A stretch of 38,400 nt of DNA from JAWXBT01 sp964523015 (lineage in GTDB: Bacteria > Bdellovibrionota_C > UBA2361 > J135). The stretch covers positions 1 to 38,400 of the forward strand of contig CAZFXN010000026.1 in the NCBI GenBank assembly GCA_964523015.1, read 5' to 3'. The notes under the pieces are model-generated. The model made no database searches. It was not told the DNA's origin and was given only the letters and a program-made list of their open reading frames with translations. The translations under genes and the position numbers were made by a program. This document shows, piece after piece, positions 16,537-26,100 of this stretch. The first letter of the stretch is position 1. Each line of letters opens with the position of its first letter.

Positions 16537-17562
16537 ATGAACGACAAAGGGATGAAAAAAGAGCTTTTAAACAAAGTTGTAGAGCATATTGATATAGCAT
16601 CATTTAATTCTACCCCAATTATTGATGCGATGCAGAAGATGTCATTTACCTCTCGTGACTTAGGGCGCGCATCTGACATCTTTAAAAAAATGCTATCTGA
16701 TAAAGACTGTACAGTATTTCTTTCATTAGCTGGCAGCACTAGTGCAGGTGGCTGTATGCAGCTTTATAGTGATCTTGTTAAATACAATATGGTTGATGCC
16801 GTCATTGCAACTGGTGCCAGTATTGTTGATATGGATTTCTTTGAAGCATTAGGATTTAAACATTATCAGGGTAGTCAATTTGCTGATGATACAAAACTAA
16901 GAGATCTTTATATTGATCGTATTTATGACACCTATATTGATGAAGAGGAACTTCAAGCCTGCGATAAATCAATTCGTGAAATTGCAGATTCTTTACAACC
17001 ACGCCCTTATTCATCTCGGGAGTTTATCCAAGAGATGGGCCGGTATTTAACTAAAAATGCCAAGAAAAAAGACTCTTTGGTACAAACATGTTTTGAAAAA
17101 AATGTACCTATATTTTGCCCAGCCTTTACAGATTCAAGTGCAGGCTTTGGGTTAGTTATTCATCAAACAGAGCGTCCAACAAATCATATGAGTATCGACT
17201 CAGTAAAAGATTTTAGAGAGCTTACAAATATTAAGCTTAAAGCCAAAGAAAGTGGAATGTTAATTATTGGTGGTGGAGTACCAAAGAATTTCATTCAAGA
17301 CACTGTAGTATGTGCTGAGCTTTTAGGTCACGATGTGCCAATGCATAAGTATGCAATTCAAATTACAGTAGCCGATACCAGAGATGGTGCCTGCTCAAGC
17401 TCTACTCTTAAAGAGGCTTGCTCGTGGGGTAAAGTAGATATTGCTTATGAGCAGATGGTTTTTGCTGAAGCAACATCAGTACTGCCACTCCTAGCAAGCT
17501 ATGCCTACCACTCAGGAGCTTGGAAAAATAGAAAATCTCATGAATGGGCTAAAATATTTTAG
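16537..17562 (+). CDS. Deoxyhypusine synthase-like protein (probable homospermidine/polyamine enzyme)
   Basis: The ATG at 16537 follows AGGAG at ideal spacing and gives 341 residues; the frame is open further upstream but that part has no support. The sequence is a deoxyhypusine-synthase homologue: 'SLAGSTSAGG' near 63-72, 'VDAVIATGASIVDMDFFE' near 86-103, 'IIGGGVPKNF' near 243-252, and 'EACSWGKV' (293-300), whose K299 matches the catalytic lysine of eukaryotic DHS. Bacteria lack the eIF5A substrate, and bacterial homologues are thought to transfer the aminobutyl group to putrescine, making homospermidine. An agmatinase gene, which makes putrescine, lies 82 bases downstream and supports a polyamine role. 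The exact product is not decided by the sequence. Confidence 0.88.
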   Translation: MNDKGMKKELLNKVVEHIDIASFNSTPIIDAMQKMSFTSRDLGRASDIFKKMLSDKDCTVFLSLAGSTSAGGCMQLYSDLVKYNMVDAVIATGASIVDMDFFEALGFKHYQGSQFADDTKLRDLYIDRIYDTYIDEEELQACDKSIREIADSLQPRPYSSREFIQEMGRYLTKNAKKKDSLVQTCFEKNVPIFCPAFTDSSAGFGLVIHQTERPTNHMSIDSVKDFRELTNIKLKAKESGMLIIGGGVPKNFIQDTVVCAELLGHDVPMHKYAIQITVADTRDGACSSSTLKEACSWGKVDIAYEQMVFAEATSVLPLLASYAYHSGAWKNRKSHEWAKIF

Positions 17563-17644
17563 CGATATATTAGCTGATAATGCTGATATTTTAGCTGACA
17601 ATTTTATCTAACTCGATTATAGAATCTAAAAACAAGGCACTACT

Positions 17645-18517
17645 ATGGCTGACTCGATAATTAATAGTGACGATCCGTCAAAGTCCGACATTTTGCTGAT
17701 CGGAGCAAACTTTGATCGAACTTCCTCATTTGGTAAAGGCTCTGATAAGGGGCCTAAAGCCATTATTGAATGCCTTCATACTCAAATAGAATTCTATGAG
17801 AGATTTTCTGGAACATCCCCGGTTGAGAAAAAAAAGATCGCTTATCTGGATCTCGGCGAGATGAATGAGCTTACACCAGAAAAAATGGTTGAAACTTTAA
17901 AAGAAGCACTTAGGCAGCATGCAAACTCATTGCCGATAATAATCGGAGGGGAACATTCAATAACTAATGGACCGCTTCAATATTTTAAAGATGATGCTTC
18001 GAATGTTACTATCGTACAGATAGATGCACACTGTGACTTACGTGAAGATGACTCTGATTATAACGATACTCCTTGGGGCAAATTGGCACATTGCAGCGTT
18101 ATGAAACGAGGCTTCGATCTCGGATTTAACATCGTGCAGGTTGGTATTCGAGCTTATTCTGCAAATGAAAAGGAATTCTTTTCACATGAAAGAGTAAAAG
18201 TATTTGAATGGCGCGAAAAAGAGCACGAAATTAGTTCTATCCTCTCTGCAATTAAAACAGAGAAGGTCTATTTAACTATTGATGCTGACGGAATAGATCC
18301 AGCTTATATGCCAGCAACAGGAACTCCTGTTCAAGGTGGATTATCTTGGTATTATGCCCTTGATCTTATAAATGCCCTTTGTAAATCGAAAACTATTATA
18401 GGTGCTGATTTAGTTGAAGTGGCACCTCGACCAAATGATACCTTGACGGAATATGGAGCAGCCCAGATTATCTATACAATTATTGGTGCGTTAGCTAGCA
18501 TATGCAAAAAGAGATAG
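17645..18517 (+). CDS. speB: Agmatinase / ureohydrolase family protein
   Basis: The 290-residue product has the complete binuclear manganese site of the arginase/agmatinase family: 'GGEHSIT' with H104, 'DAHCDLR' with D127, H129 and D131, and 'TIDADGIDP' with D213, D215 and D218. Agmatinase hydrolyses agmatine to putrescine and urea. Family members also act on arginine, formiminoglutamate or guanidinobutyrate, so the substrate is inferred mainly from the adjoining deoxyhypusine-synthase-like gene, which would use putrescine. No arginine decarboxylase gene is in the window. The ATG has a weak AAGG upstream. The 3' end overlaps the start of mgtE by 16 bases. Confidence 0.9.
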   Translation: MADSIINSDDPSKSDILLIGANFDRTSSFGKGSDKGPKAIIECLHTQIEFYERFSGTSPVEKKKIAYLDLGEMNELTPEKMVETLKEALRQHANSLPIIIGGEHSITNGPLQYFKDDASNVTIVQIDAHCDLREDDSDYNDTPWGKLAHCSVMKRGFDLGFNIVQVGIRAYSANEKEFFSHERVKVFEWREKEHEISSILSAIKTEKVYLTIDADGIDPAYMPATGTPVQGGLSWYYALDLINALCKSKTIIGADLVEVAPRPNDTLTEYGAAQIIYTIIGALASICKKR

Positions 18518-19851
18518 AAGGCTGGGATCAAGTTGAGAACCTCTGTGCCATTGAGGACTGGATTACTCTAAGCAGTTACATAGCATCTCTCTCCTCTCAG
18601 GAAAGCTCCTTAATATTTTCCAGATTAAAACCTGAAACTCAAAGATCTGTACTAACTCACCTTGATCCTGAAAATGCTGCCCAACTTATGGAGCTTTTGG
18701 ATGAGAGTGTGGCTGTTGATGCACTTGAAGAGCTCACTCCTAAAGAAGCTGCCAGTATTCTGTATGAGGTAGAGAGTGATGAGCAGGCCGACTTAATTAC
18801 TGAACTTGATCCGGAAGATGCTGAAGCCATCTTGGCTGAAATGCCAAAAGATGATGCTGATTCTTTAAGAAAACTAAGCGCGTATCCTTTTGACTGCGCT
18901 GGCGGATTAATGCGGAGTGAATTTTTAGCCTATTCTGATCAAACAACTGTCGGTGGCATAGTTAGTGATTTTTTAGCAAACCGAGAAGCGTACAGTGGTT
19001 ACCATGTACAGTATATATATGTTACTGACGAGTTAGGTAAACTAGCCGGTGTCTTAAGAATTCGGGATCTTTTGCTATCACCACACGAAGAGTCAATCTC
19101 AAAAATAATGATTGAAAACCCTGTATCTATTGGAGCTGAAACTACCTTAAAAGATCTAGCTGTTTTTTTTGCTGCTCACCGTCTATTCGCGCTACCAGTC
19201 ACTAGTCAAGATGGCAAACTAGTTGGGGTCCTTCGTCGCGCTGATGTTGAAGAAGCTCTAGGGGACGAGGCTCAAGAAGCTTTTTTAAAATCTCAAGGTA
19301 TTATCGGTGGTGAAGAGATCCGTAGCATGCCGACACTAACCCGATCAGGACGCCGACTTTCCTGGCTCTCGGTCAATATCCTTTTAAATATTGCCTCTGC
19401 TAGCGTAATCGCCTTTTATCAAGATGTCTTAGCTGCCGCTATTGCCCTAGCAGTCTTTTTGCCAATTATCTCTGATATGAGTGGGTGTAGCGGTAATCAA
19501 GCTGTCGCTGTCAGTATACGGGAACTTACTCTTGGACTTGTCCGCCCGTTTGAAATTTGGCGAGTTCTGATCAAAGAGATGGCAGTCGGATTAATTAATG
19601 GGCTAGTTCTTGGTATCCTAATATCTACTGTTGCTTTTCTATGGAAAGGAGATTTGATGCTCGGCTTAGTGGTCGGAACTGCTCTCGGAGTAAATACAGT
19701 CGTTGCAGTATTGATCGGCGGAACAATTCCGTTAATCCTAAAAAGATTTGAATTCGATCCGGCCCTAGCCTCTGGACCGATTCTTACCACCCTGACTGAT
19801 ATGCTCGGGTTTTTTATGGCCTTAACTCTGGCAGCTAATTTTTTACTTTAG
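18502..19851 (+). CDS. mgtE: Magnesium transporter MgtE
   Basis: A full-length 449-residue MgtE, an inner-membrane Mg2+ channel gated by intracellular magnesium. Domains in order are an N-terminal helical domain of LDPE(D/N)A-type repeats (about 1-130), two CBS domains (about 135-260), and a C-terminal membrane domain of five helices (about 280-449). The latter has the pore signatures 'SDMSGCSGNQAVAVS' and 'DPALASGPILTTLTD'. Acidic residues are dense in the N and CBS domains, as expected for Mg2+ sensing. The start overlaps the agmatinase gene by 16 bases, so translation is probably coupled. A functional link to polyamines (both counter-ions of nucleic acids) is speculative. Confidence 0.96.
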   Translation: MQKEIEGWDQVENLCAIEDWITLSSYIASLSSQESSLIFSRLKPETQRSVLTHLDPENAAQLMELLDESVAVDALEELTPKEAASILYEVESDEQADLITELDPEDAEAILAEMPKDDADSLRKLSAYPFDCAGGLMRSEFLAYSDQTTVGGIVSDFLANREAYSGYHVQYIYVTDELGKLAGVLRIRDLLLSPHEESISKIMIENPVSIGAETTLKDLAVFFAAHRLFALPVTSQDGKLVGVLRRADVEEALGDEAQEAFLKSQGIIGGEEIRSMPTLTRSGRRLSWLSVNILLNIASASVIAFYQDVLAAAIALAVFLPIISDMSGCSGNQAVAVSIRELTLGLVRPFEIWRVLIKEMAVGLINGLVLGILISTVAFLWKGDLMLGLVVGTALGVNTVVAVLIGGTIPLILKRFEFDPALASGPILTTLTDMLGFFMALTLAANFLL

Positions 19852-19898
19852 TAAATGGAAAACCATTATAAAGGAAATCTACCTTTCAGCCTTGATCT

Positions 19899-21309
19899 CT
19901 AATTCGGTCCACCACAAACATTTTCATACTGCTGCTGAGCTTGTTGAACTTCAGAATTATCATTACAGAAGTTCATATTACTTACAGAATGATTTTCACA
20001 TTCTGCAACAAATTCCTGTAATACCTGATTATTAAAATCCATGCTGATAGCTACATCCGGCTCAGCAGCACAATCAAAAGTGGTTAAAATACTTGTATCA
20101 ATCGAAGTTTGTCCCTCATAGAAAGGATCAGTATTTAGATTGACTGAATTTAAATCACCGTTAAATTCATTATTATCTAGTGCTGCCGCATAATACGAAT
20201 CTCGATACTCAGTGACAACTTGAAAGTTATCATCCTTCATACCTCCTTCAATAAATCGAATCGAACTTACATCAGATCCAGAATAACGGGTAGAGCTGTA
20301 TCCTCTGCGTGTATCTGATCCAAAATTATCATAAGTTTTATTCTTAATCTTATTATTAGCGATCTCTAACACTGATTTAAAGAAATCATTCTGATCATTT
20401 ATAAACGAAATTTCAGCAGTGCGCTTAGCATTACCATCAAATACTACCTGACCAGCTTCGTAGGTAAGCTTGCCTGTCACTAACACTTCGTGTGTTCCTT
20501 GTCCCTGACCACCAAGGTTATAGCCTTGATAGTTCAAATTGTTCTTAATAATAGCTTGCTCATAATCGTCTGGATTTGATTGATTACCCTGACAGAAATA
20601 TATTATATGTTTATAAATATCTCCGTTAGCTGAGTTTGTATCCTTTGCAAAGATCTCAATATAGACATCTTGAGAATCATTTTCTAGACTCTCTGGTTCT
20701 CCTTGCATACCGGAAACCGTTACCTTTACAATCCGGCTATCGGTACCATCTGGAGGAGCAAAAAGTTTTAATGGATCATCATCAGGGTACTGCCCACTAA
20801 CAAGACTTACACCCTCAGGTGCTGAGGGTATATTTTGAAGGTAGCAAAAGCTAGTTGCGCTTCTTGTCATATTCTCTAATGAATACCCAACTCCTTGAGC
20901 CAAATAACAGGCTCCAATTCCTCCTGACTCCCCATCATTATTTCCACCATAGAACTCATTACAGGAATTTTGATTAGGGTTACCACTCAAAATATCATCT
21001 ACAACACCTGGTGCCCAAAATACTGTCGTGATATCCAGTTGAGGGAGATCGGATAACAGTGGCGGTGTACCCGATGTATTTAACGTTGAGAAATAACTGC
21101 TATTAGCTTTTCCTTTCTTATTGGTCTTTTTGGCTAAATGGATCGGTGTTGAGTGCAGCTAATCCTTTAGCTAAGTTCTTTTTTGCTTTCTTAGCCTTAG
21201 CTTTTTTAGATTTCGCTGCCATCATCTCTGGAGCAGCAAATGCACTGGTTCCTAGAGAACAGATTAAAAAACCTAGCAATAAAACTTTTAGGATCTTACT
21301 CATACCCAA
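19899..21309 (-). pseudogene. Secreted Cys-containing protein, split by a one-base frameshift
   Basis: Two frames complement each other. The 63-residue frame 21309-21118 has a clear signal peptide (cleavage likely after 'TSAFA') and a Lys/Ala-rich segment, but stops early. The second frame is open from 21158 to 19899 and has no credible start: the first possible one, TTG at 20990, lacks a ribosome-binding site, and ~55 plausible residues are open upstream of it. Removing one A from the A5 run at 21127-21131 joins them into a 469-residue exported protein with about eight cysteines, rich in Asn, Ser, Asp and Gly. No family is recognised. It may be a real mutation, phase variation, programmed frameshifting or a base-call error. 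It ends 47 bases from convergent mgtE. Confidence 0.65.
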
Positions 21310-21446
21310 TACCTCTTTTTTTTACTCACAGGTTTTTATCGTGTACTAAGGTAGATCCCTTTTTGGTAGGTTTCGAAAAAAAACTATATGAGTCGCTCTA
21401 CTCCCATCTATAGCCGTACAGAAAATTTACGAATAATTCTTAGAGG

Positions 21447-22598
21447 CTAATTTTCTCTACGTTGTCGTCGAATCGTGGCATTAGCAGATAATTTAAGATC
21501 ACTCGCTATCATAGCTCGATCTTCGTCAAACAGAGCATCAACAAACTCTGACGCTGAAAATGGTTTTAGATCTGAAATCCCCTCTCCCACACCGACATAT
21601 CTTATCGGTATGTTTAATTCTCTCTGAATGGCTACAATTATCCCGCCCTTTGGTGTCCCATCAAGTTTAGTAACTATGATTCCAGTAAGTGGGCAGATCT
21701 CATTAAATTGCTTAGCTTGATTAAGGGCGTTTTGACCCGTCGCACCATCTATTACAAGCCAAACTTCATGTGGAGCACTTGGCATATGTCGCTTGATTGA
21801 GTTACGGATCCCCTCAAGTTCGGACATTAAATTAACTTTATTATGAAGTCGCCCAGCAGTATCTATAATTAAACAATCCGTCTCTGATTCCTGTGCTCTT
21901 TTGACTGCATCATAGACAACGGTAGCCGGTTTGGCATCTACAGCACCTTTTACAACTGAAACTCCAACACGTTGCCCCCACATCTCAAGCTGCTCAACTG
22001 CTGCTGCTCTAAAAGTATCAGCGGCACAAAGGAGGATACTAATACCATCGTCTTTAATAATTTTTGCTAACTTTCCAATCGTTGTTGTCTTACCTACTCC
22101 GTTTACACCAACTATCAGGAGGACTGTTGGACCATCATCTCTTCGTTTTAAACTGTTTCCTGAAATACCTGATTGAGAGAGGATCTCTGTCATCTTCTTT
22201 TTAATTATCTCCTTAAAGATCTCCTCATTGACCTCGCGTCCCTTTTTAATCTCTTCTCTCGCTTCATTTATAAGATCTGAAGCTGTTTTAATCCCAACAT
22301 CGGCACTGACGAGGAGTGCTTCCATCTCTGTCAGTGATTCTTCATCTAGATTTTTCTTAAGGGAAAATACTTGGCCTATCCGACTAAAAAAGCCCTGCCT
22401 TGTTTTTGACAAAGCAGAGTTTATATTTTTATCATCACCCTTGGCTGCTGTAGTATCAGCCTTTAACTCACTGCGCGATTCAGACTTATCATGAAATTTA
22501 TTGATCGAATCATCTTTTTTAAGAGTAGCGTCGTCCTGGCCACTAACTGTAGGTGTTTTTTCTTTCCTGTCTTTCTTGGCCTTTAGAAAACCGAACAT
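21447..22598 (-). CDS. ftsY: Signal recognition particle receptor FtsY
   Basis: The 383-residue product has a charged, poorly conserved N-terminal A region (about 1-65) and then the NG GTPase domain. G1 is 'GVNGVGKTTT' (164-173), G3 'DTAGRLHNKVNLM' and G4 'TKLDGTPKGG'. FtsY docks SRP-ribosome complexes at the membrane translocon. The ATG at 22598 has GAGGAG upstream. It overlaps the preceding small membrane-protein gene by 56 bases. The order smc - small gene - ftsY resembles the smc-ftsY linkage in Firmicutes and other lineages. A TTTTTTT run on the minus strand at 21383-21377 follows the stop with only a weak stem. Confidence 0.97.
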   Translation of the reverse strand: MFGFLKAKKDRKEKTPTVSGQDDATLKKDDSINKFHDKSESRSELKADTTAAKGDDKNINSALSKTRQGFFSRIGQVFSLKKNLDEESLTEMEALLVSADVGIKTASDLINEAREEIKKGREVNEEIFKEIIKKKMTEILSQSGISGNSLKRRDDGPTVLLIVGVNGVGKTTTIGKLAKIIKDDGISILLCAADTFRAAAVEQLEMWGQRVGVSVVKGAVDAKPATVVYDAVKRAQESETDCLIIDTAGRLHNKVNLMSELEGIRNSIKRHMPSAPHEVWLVIDGATGQNALNQAKQFNEICPLTGIIVTKLDGTPKGGIIVAIQRELNIPIRYVGVGEGISDLKPFSASEFVDALFDEDRAMIASDLKLSANATIRRQRREN

Positions 22599-23034
22599 CT
22601 AGTGGTGCTCCTCTCGCATGAAAACTTTCTTGATCTTGAATTGGCGTCGAGTGATACTCTTGATAATCATGAGCTGTTTCAGCTGTACTGTTTTTATTTG
22701 AGAAAACAATCTCTATTATTTTTCGTGTTTCTGCAACATCGTGCTGAGCGCTCTTTAGTTCCATCTCAAGATGACTTAGAGCATTAGCATACCGATTACG
22801 CATATCAGCTAGACTTAACTCAACTTTATCAAGTCTGGCTTGTAACGCATCATTGTTTGAAAATCCATTGTTTAGATGACTTGTCCCAGCTCTACCAAAT
22901 GCTACAAGAGCAACAATCAATGAGAAAATTGAGACTAAAAATGTATAGTCATTTGGACTTAGATTCAGAGAAACTATATATCTTTGAAAATCTTGAAGCG
23001 GAATACTACTGATAATTGAAGCGAACTTTTCCAT
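22543..23034 (-). CDS. Membrane-anchored coiled-coil protein between smc and ftsY, 163 aa
   Basis: The N-terminus contains one transmembrane helix (about residues 28-47, 'YTFLVSIFSLIVALVAFG'). A helical segment follows with coiled-coil spacing ('LQARLDKVELSLADMRNRY' and onward to about 115), then a polar tail. The ATG at 23034 is preceded by AGAGG. It begins 112 bases after smc and overlaps ftsY by 56 bases in another frame, so the three are probably one transcript. Its position suggests a membrane-linked partner of SMC or FtsY, but I recognise no family and this is inference only. Confidence 0.7.
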   Translation of the reverse strand: MEKFASIISSIPLQDFQRYIVSLNLSPNDYTFLVSIFSLIVALVAFGRAGTSHLNNGFSNNDALQARLDKVELSLADMRNRYANALSHLEMELKSAQHDVAETRKIIEIVFSNKNSTAETAHDYQEYHSTPIQDQESFHARGAPLDVRFSKGQERQERKNTYS

Positions 23035-23146
23035 TTAAAACCTCTTAGACTAATTTTTCGTTGCGAAAACTACCCTATACAACCCATCAGCACGAACCAG
23101 CCACACTTACGGCACAAGCTAACTATGCGATCTAACCATTTACTGC

Positions 23147-26100
23147 CTAACCATTTACTGCGTGACTGTAAGCTTCCTCTAAAGAGACAGTTACAATCTT
23201 TGAAGCGCCTGGTTGCTCCATCGTGACACCAACTAGGTGATCACAAACAGACATAGTTTGCTTATTATGTGTTATGAGCAGGAATTGTGTTTTGGTGCTC
23301 ATTTCTTTTACAAAAGATAGAAATCTAACCACGTTAGCTTCATCAAGCGGGGCATCAACTTCGTCTAAAACGCAGATAGGACTTGGACGCTCTAAAAACA
23401 TAGCTATTATCAAGGAGATAGCGCAAAGTGTTTTTTCACCTCCGGATAACAATTCTATACTTTTTAATTTTTTACCAGGTGGGCGAGCTATAATTTCCAC
23501 ACCTGATTCTAATGGGTTAGCTGGATCGGTTAATTCAAGCCTTGCACTACCTCCACCAAATATCTTAGGTACCAACTCAGAAAAATTCTTATTTACTGCT
23601 TCAAACGTACTAATAAACCGCTCTTGAGAGATTTCGATTAATCGCTCTACTGTCCGTCTAAGAGTACGATAAGCAGCCTCTAGATCTATCTTTTGAATCT
23701 CAAGATCCTCTAACCGCTTTGTTTCCTCTTCACATCTCTCAATAGATGTTGGATCGACCTCGCCCTCTCTGATCATCCGGCTCTTTAATTTACCTACTTC
23801 ATCTTGATACTCTGCCACCTGTTCATCACTCACCATGCATTGCTGGCGATCTTCATTTGAGAGGCCCACAATTCTTTGAAGCTCTTCAGCACCAAGATGC
23901 TCAGTAATAAGCTCTTTTAAATGGGCAGTTTCTAGCTCTACTTTTTGTAAGCCAAGAGTTGCTTGAGAAACTGTGGAGCGTGCCGCGTCAAGCTCTTTAC
24001 GAACCTCAATAACCTTATCTGTAAAGGTGGAGAGCTCTGCCCTACCCTCACGTCTCTTAGCTTCGATCCCAGAGGATTGTTGGACTATTAGGCTAAGCTC
24101 GTCTTGTAATGCTCTCTCTTCATCAGAGATCTCATTATTAATCTGAGCTTTAAGGATCTCTTGATCTTCTTTAAATTTTGAAATCTTTGCGTAAACCTCT
24201 CTAGTTTGGTGAACAGTTTTTGCGATATCTTGATCTATCTGCTCATTTAATCTCTGCTCTGATTGAAGCCGCCCTCTGGCACTTCCTAATTTTTGACTAA
24301 GCTCTTTGACTAATTTAGCTCGCTCCTGACTCTCTTTAAGGATCTGCTGATGTAATGCATGGGCAGTTTGAATCTTGCCTTGTCGTAATTCTTTCTCAGT
24401 ATTGAGTTCTTCAAGTTTTACTCGGTGATTCTTCGTTGATTCTTCAAGGTTAATAATTTGGTTTTTAAGCTGAACAAGTCCGCCTTCGTTACGACAGCTA
24501 AAAAAGCTATATCTTGTTAAGATATCACCATCAGCAGTAACAACTAACGGCTCAGAGGTAAGGTCCAAAGTAGCGATTTTCTCTAAGAATGATTCTGCGT
24601 CAGTAATACTTTGCGCACAGTAAACATCACAGAGTAAATTGCTACCAGCTAACTCAAAACCGGCTGAAAGCTCAACTACATCTAGTGCAGGAATTATGGC
24701 GTCAGTGCAGTAACCTTTGAGGGTTGAACTTTGCAGAGTTGAACCTAGCAGAGTCGGTTCACCAGAAGGTGTAGCTTGACCAGCTTTAAATATCCCGATG
24801 GCCAGTCCCTTTTTGCTTGTGGAGTTATCATTGAGAGCTTTTAAAGCGAAAGAGCGGGTTAGATTTTTAAGATCATCTGATACTAAAAATGAGGCTCGCT
24901 CAGCTAACACTGACTGAATAGCTTTAGCATATTTTTCAGGTACTTTAATTCCATCTACAAAAAGCCCCTTGGATCGAGAGAGATACTCTCTCCCCTCATC
25001 GCTTAAAGTTTCCTTAAGCTTAGTTGCAGGAGAAGCTGCTTTGATCTGCTCATTAAGCGCGCCTAACCTGCTCTCATCCCCTACTAACTTTTCTCTTATA
25101 CTACGGATCTCTTGATCAATTAAACGTAAAGATTCCCGAGCAGCCTCAAGCTCCTCAGCAGCCTTTTTAAGATCTTCGTTAGAGCCAGTCTCAATTCCTA
25201 AGATCTCTTTAGATACCTGCTCTTCAGATTCAGATAATGTGCTTATGGTTTGAGCGGAAACTCCTTTTCGCTCAGATAAAATAGTTTCTCGTTCCTTTAA
25301 TCTTTTTATCTCAGTTTCTGCAGCTGCACCAAGAATTACCAATTCCTGTAATCTTGATTTTTGAGCTTGGCGTTCACGCTCTCGGTTATTAAGATCTTCT
25401 CTAATTGAATCTATCTTAGCTCTGATCGTATCACTCTCTACATCGATACCCATCAACTTGCTTCGAACATCATTCTCTTCAGCTTGTACTTTATCTAAAG
25501 CGGCTTCTAAGACGCCTTCTGAGCTTCTTGCCTGCTCTAGATCTTTTGAAAGAGAGTCTACCGATCCATCTAATCGGACATATCGATCAGTATAAATTAG
25601 TCCCTCTAGCTCAACGATCCTAGTACGAAGCGATTCTCTATTTTTAGCTTTAGCAGCTTGTCTTTTAAGAGATCCAACATTTCTTGAGACCTCTTTTACA
25701 ATATCATCAATTCTAGAGATACTTGTCTCAGTCTCTTTAAGCCTTCTGTTAGTGGCAGCGATGCGGTCTCTAAAGCCCAAAACTCCGGCTGCTTCCTCAA
25801 TGATTGTTCTTTTTTCATCTGGCTTTGCAGTTACGATTCTGGAGATCTCGCCTTGAGCAACAACATTGTAAGCTCTTGCTCCCATGCTAACTGCACGAAA
25901 TAGATCAACCATATCTTTTAAACGACATGGAACGCGGTTAATAAAATATTCTGACTCCCCACTTCTATATAATCGTCTGGTAACCTGAACTTCGTTGGTA
26001 GCCCTTAACCATGAAAATTTATCGGCTAAGGAGTTGGCACGAGTATCTCTCTCTTTGCTATTATCTTTGCTATCATCCTTACTCCCTTGACCATTAGAGC

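Noticed and set aside
19899..20990. Stand-alone 363-residue protein starting at TTG 20990
   Set aside because: The frame is open for ~55 plausible residues further upstream and the TTG has no ribosome-binding site; joining to the signal-peptide frame after a one-base change explains it better.
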